From the NCBI RefSeq assembly GCF_003382285.1, contig NZ_QTJR01000008.1, positions 36,471 through 100,470 of the forward strand: DNA of 64,000 nt, given 5' to 3'. Both the position numbers and the translations under genes were made by a program. Position 1 is the stretch's first letter; every line of letters starts with the position of its first letter. This stretch comes from Lysobacter soli. GTDB taxonomy: Bacteria > Pseudomonadota > Gammaproteobacteria > Xanthomonadales > Xanthomonadaceae. Below, piece by piece: positions 58,460 to 64,000 of this stretch. Below the pieces are notes generated by a model. That model searched no databases. It had not been told where the DNA came from and saw only the letters and a list, made by a program, of their open reading frames with translations.

Positions 58460-58514
58460 TGGTCGGACCGCGCTCACCCAAGCGCCCCCTATCCGTTCCA
58501 AGGTGCCGTCGAAC

Positions 58515-59141
58515 ATGGACAACCTGACCAAAGCTTTGAACCTCGTGCCGATGGTGGTCGAACAGACCAGCCGGGGCGAGCGTGCGTACGACATCTACTC
58601 GCGCCTGCTCAAGGAGCGCGTGATCTTCCTTGTCGGCGGCGTCGACGACCACGTCGCCAACGTGATCGTCGCCCAGATGCTCTTCCTCGAGGCCGAGAAT
58701 CCCGAGAAGGACATCAGCCTGTACATCAACTCGCCCGGTGGCGTGGTCACCGCGGGTCTCGCGATCTACGACACCATGCAGTACATCAAGCCGGACGTGA
58801 GCACGATCTGCGTCGGCCAGGCCGCCTCGATGGGCGCGCTGCTGCTGGCGGCGGGCGCGAAGGGCAAGCGGTATGCGCTGCCGAATTCGCGCGTGATGAT
58901 CCACCAGCCGCTGGGAGGCTTCCAGGGCCAGGCGACGGACATCGACATCCACGCCCGCGAGATCCTGACCCTGCGCCAACGCCTGAACGAGATCCTGGCC
59001 AAGCACACCGGCCAGGCGCTGGAGACCATCGCGCGCGACACCGAGCGCGACAACTTCAAGAGCGCCGAAGCGGCCCGCGAGTACGGCCTGGTCGACCAGG
59101 TCCTCGAGCGCCGCCCGGAAGACTCGATCCAGGCGGGCTGA
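58515..59141 (+). CDS. clpP: ATP-dependent Clp protease proteolytic subunit
   Basis: A 208-residue serine protease that forms the ClpP barrel. The triad is Ser105 ([10 protein letters not shown]), His130 (RVMIHQP) and Asp179 (TERDN), with the same spacing as E. coli ClpP. I chose ATG 58515 ([10 protein letters not shown]); a GTG four codons upstream is possible. It pairs with ClpX, encoded 162 bp downstream. Confidence 0.97.
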   Translation: MDNLTKALNLVPMVVEQTSRGERAYDIYSRLLKERVIFLVGGVDDHVANVIVAQMLFLEAENPEKDISLYINSPGGVVTAGLAIYDTMQYIKPDVSTICVGQAASMGALLLAAGAKGKRYALPNSRVMIHQPLGGFQGQATDIDIHAREILTLRQRLNEILAKHTGQALETIARDTERDNFKSAEAAREYGLVDQVLERRPEDSIQAG

Positions 59142-59303
59142 CGCCCTGCACGGCACTTCCATCACCATTTCTCGGCCCGTGATCTGGCCCGCAAGGCGGG
59201 CTGGATCGCTGTGTTATCCTCGGGCCGCAGCACCTGAACGCGTCCGGCCCGGCAGTACTTCCGGCCGGCGGGTTCAAGACACGAGCACCATTTGGGCACA
59301 GGC

Positions 59304-60593
<1,290 letters not shown>

Positions 60594-60697
60594 CGGCGAC
60601 GTGACCGGCGTCCCGCCTCCGACATCTCGGAGGCCGGACTAAACGTCTGATTCACAACGGATAAATGCCCCCGGCCCGCAGCATAGCCTGCGGGCCG

Positions 60698-60726
60698 CTT
60701 GCATCCGTTCGCGCCGGACCCCATAA
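60698..60726 (+). promoter_or_regulatory. heat-shock (sigma-32) promoter of lon
   Basis: CTTGCAT (60698-60704), 14 bp, then CCCCATAA (60719-60726) closely matches the RpoH consensus CTTGAAA-N13-15-CCCCATNT. It lies 75 bp before the lon ATG. lon is a heat-shock gene in many proteobacteria, which supports the call. Confidence 0.75.
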
Positions 60727-60800
60727 CCGTCGCCATGGGCGAAGCCAGCCCACGAAGTCCCCGGGCGTTTCCGCCCGCACCCGCTTTCCGGAGTTCCCCC

Positions 60801-63239
<2,439 letters not shown>

Positions 63240-63303
63240 TTCCCGCCGCCTGTCGGATGTCGTTCGAAATCGCTGGAAGCCGCGCCACGCCTAGCTTTCA
63301 GGC

Positions 63304-63332
63304 TTGCGGCTCAAAAATGCCGCTGGTATAAC
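63304..63332 (+). promoter_or_regulatory. sigma-70 promoter of hupB
   Basis: TTGCGG (63304-63309) and TATAAC (63327-63332) are 17 bp apart, an almost ideal housekeeping promoter. The transcript would have a leader of about 120 bases before hupB. Confidence 0.75.
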
Positions 63333-63459
63333 GGCTGCGGACCGCGCAGCCGTTGCGATGCGATCGTTGCGCGGCGAAGAACGATCGGGGGAATCGCCTT
63401 CGATTCCATGCTGCTTCATCCGAACATGCGGCGTTCGTCCGCACAGGGAGTCAGAACGA

Positions 63460-63732
63460 ATGAACAAGGCTGAGTTTGTCGGCGCCGTCGCCGAGGCTGC
63501 CGAGCTGTCCAAGACCGACGCTGCCAACGCGGTCGACGCCATGATCAACGTGGTCACCAAGGCGCTGAAGAAGGGCGACACGGTGACGCTCGTTGGTTTC
63601 GGCACGTTCCAGGTCCGCAAGCGCGCCGCCCGCCAGGGCCGCAATCCGAAGACCGGCGAGACCATCAAGATCAAGGCGTCGAAGAATCCTTCGTTCAAGG
63701 CTGGCAAGGCGCTGAAGGATGCCGTAAACTAG
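63460..63732 (+). CDS. hupB: DNA-binding protein HU-beta
   Basis: A 90-residue HU/IHF-family nucleoid protein: N-terminal helices [20 protein letters not shown], then the signature [20 protein letters not shown], with the Pro-containing beta arm ([10 protein letters not shown]) that intercalates DNA. Length and conserved residues fit HU-beta rather than IHF. RBS AGGGAG is nine bases before the ATG at 63460. Position after lon is conserved in gammaproteobacteria. Confidence 0.97.
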   Translation: MNKAEFVGAVAEAAELSKTDAANAVDAMINVVTKALKKGDTVTLVGFGTFQVRKRAARQGRNPKTGETIKIKASKNPSFKAGKALKDAVN

Positions 63733-63805
63733 TCAACTCGCCGCCGATGTCTTAACGAATCGGTTAGCACCGCCGGGGTTTCGGCCCTCAGGCAGCAGTG
63801 CAAAC

Positions 63806-63880
63806 GGGTGCTTAGCTCAGCGGTAGAGCGTCTCCTTTACACGGAGAGGGTCGGGGGTTCGAAACCCTCAGCACCCACCA
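63806..63880 (+). tRNA. tRNA-Val (anticodon TAC)
   Basis: A 75-base cloverleaf. Acceptor GGGTGCT pairs with AGCACCC; anticodon stem TCTCC/GGAGA holds TAC in TTTACAC; T-arm GGTTCGAAACC; CCA encoded. Confidence 0.97.
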
Positions 63881-63921
63881 TCAAGCATCCAGCGGTGGTT
63901 GTAACGAGTTTTGAAGCACGC

Positions 63922-63998
63922 GGAGTGGTAGTTCAGTCGGTTAGAATGCTGGCCTGTCACGCCGGAGGTCGCGGGTTCGAGTCCCGTCCACTCCGCCA
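63922..63998 (+). tRNA. tRNA-Asp (anticodon GTC)
   Basis: A 77-base cloverleaf. Acceptor GGAGTGG pairs with CCACTCC; anticodon arm holds GTC in CTGTCAC; T-arm GGTTCGAGTCC; CCA encoded. It ends two bases before the window edge and is 41 bp after tRNA-Val. Confidence 0.97.
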
Positions 63999-64000
63999 GT

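Overview
This window is chromosomal DNA of a GC-rich gammaproteobacterium of the family Xanthomonadaceae, most likely Lysobacter or a close relative. This rests on protein character and gene order: phoB-phoR-ppk-ppx, tig-clpP-clpX-lon-hupB-tRNA, creBC-creD, opgG-opgH, an NAD-type isocitrate dehydrogenase, a two-cysteine OhrR with Ohr, and the family-typical dispersed palindromes. It is a vegetative, gene-dense region with 49 protein genes, seven tRNAs and a tandem glycine riboswitch. I see no prophage, insertion sequence, rRNA or CRISPR array.

Layout. 1-8.4 kb: tail of a GGDEF protein, a repeat-rich gap, a secreted EF-hand protein, an M1 aminopeptidase behind a consensus sigma-54 site, a hybrid histidine kinase with a stand-alone receiver, and an orphan OmpR-type regulator. 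8.5-11.3 kb: an unfamiliar cluster of ArsM-like methyltransferase, DUF4242 protein, ferritin-like diiron protein and a small secreted protein with a duplicated motif. 11.6-14.7 kb: a hybrid adhesin joining a two-partner-secretion (filamentous-haemagglutinin) N-domain to YadA-type head, neck and anchor, followed by a BamE/OmpA lipoprotein that looks like the trimeric-autotransporter partner TpgA. 15.4-19.9 kb: gcvP under a tandem glycine riboswitch, a pirin and a lipoprotein. 20-26 kb: a cardiolipin-synthase-like PLD protein, a histidine-phosphatase lipoprotein and mfd. 26-31 kb: ohrR-ohr with matching inverted-repeat operators, a methyltransferase, GNAT and YjbR proteins, a CDF transporter and rlmJ. 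31-37 kb: creBC, a 700-bp repeat-filled gap, creD, then a GNAT-nitrilase pair. 37.8-43.3 kb: PAP2 phosphatase with a glycosyltransferase, and opgG-opgH for osmoregulated glucans. 43.5-49.5 kb: phoB-phoR-ppk-ppx with a Pho box before phoB. 49.5-55.8 kb: BepA-like protease, glutaredoxin, AhpD-like protein, NAD-IDH, NhaC-like antiporter, Bax-inhibitor-1 protein. 55.9-56.6 kb: tRNA Pro-Arg-His-Lys-Leu. 57-64 kb: trigger factor, ClpP, ClpX, Lon, HU and tRNA Val-Asp, with heat-shock-type promoters before lon and probably clpP.

Gaps between genes hold several families of structured repeats: a BIME-like pair of palindromes, a GC-rich 36-38 bp palindrome that often follows stop codons, two copies of a hairpin-array element ending in a CAACAG-type microsatellite, a 7-bp tandem array and a 64-bp tandem array. 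The strongest candidates for something undescribed are the hybrid type Vb/Vc adhesin with its lipoprotein partner, the methyltransferase/diiron cluster, and the hairpin-array element.
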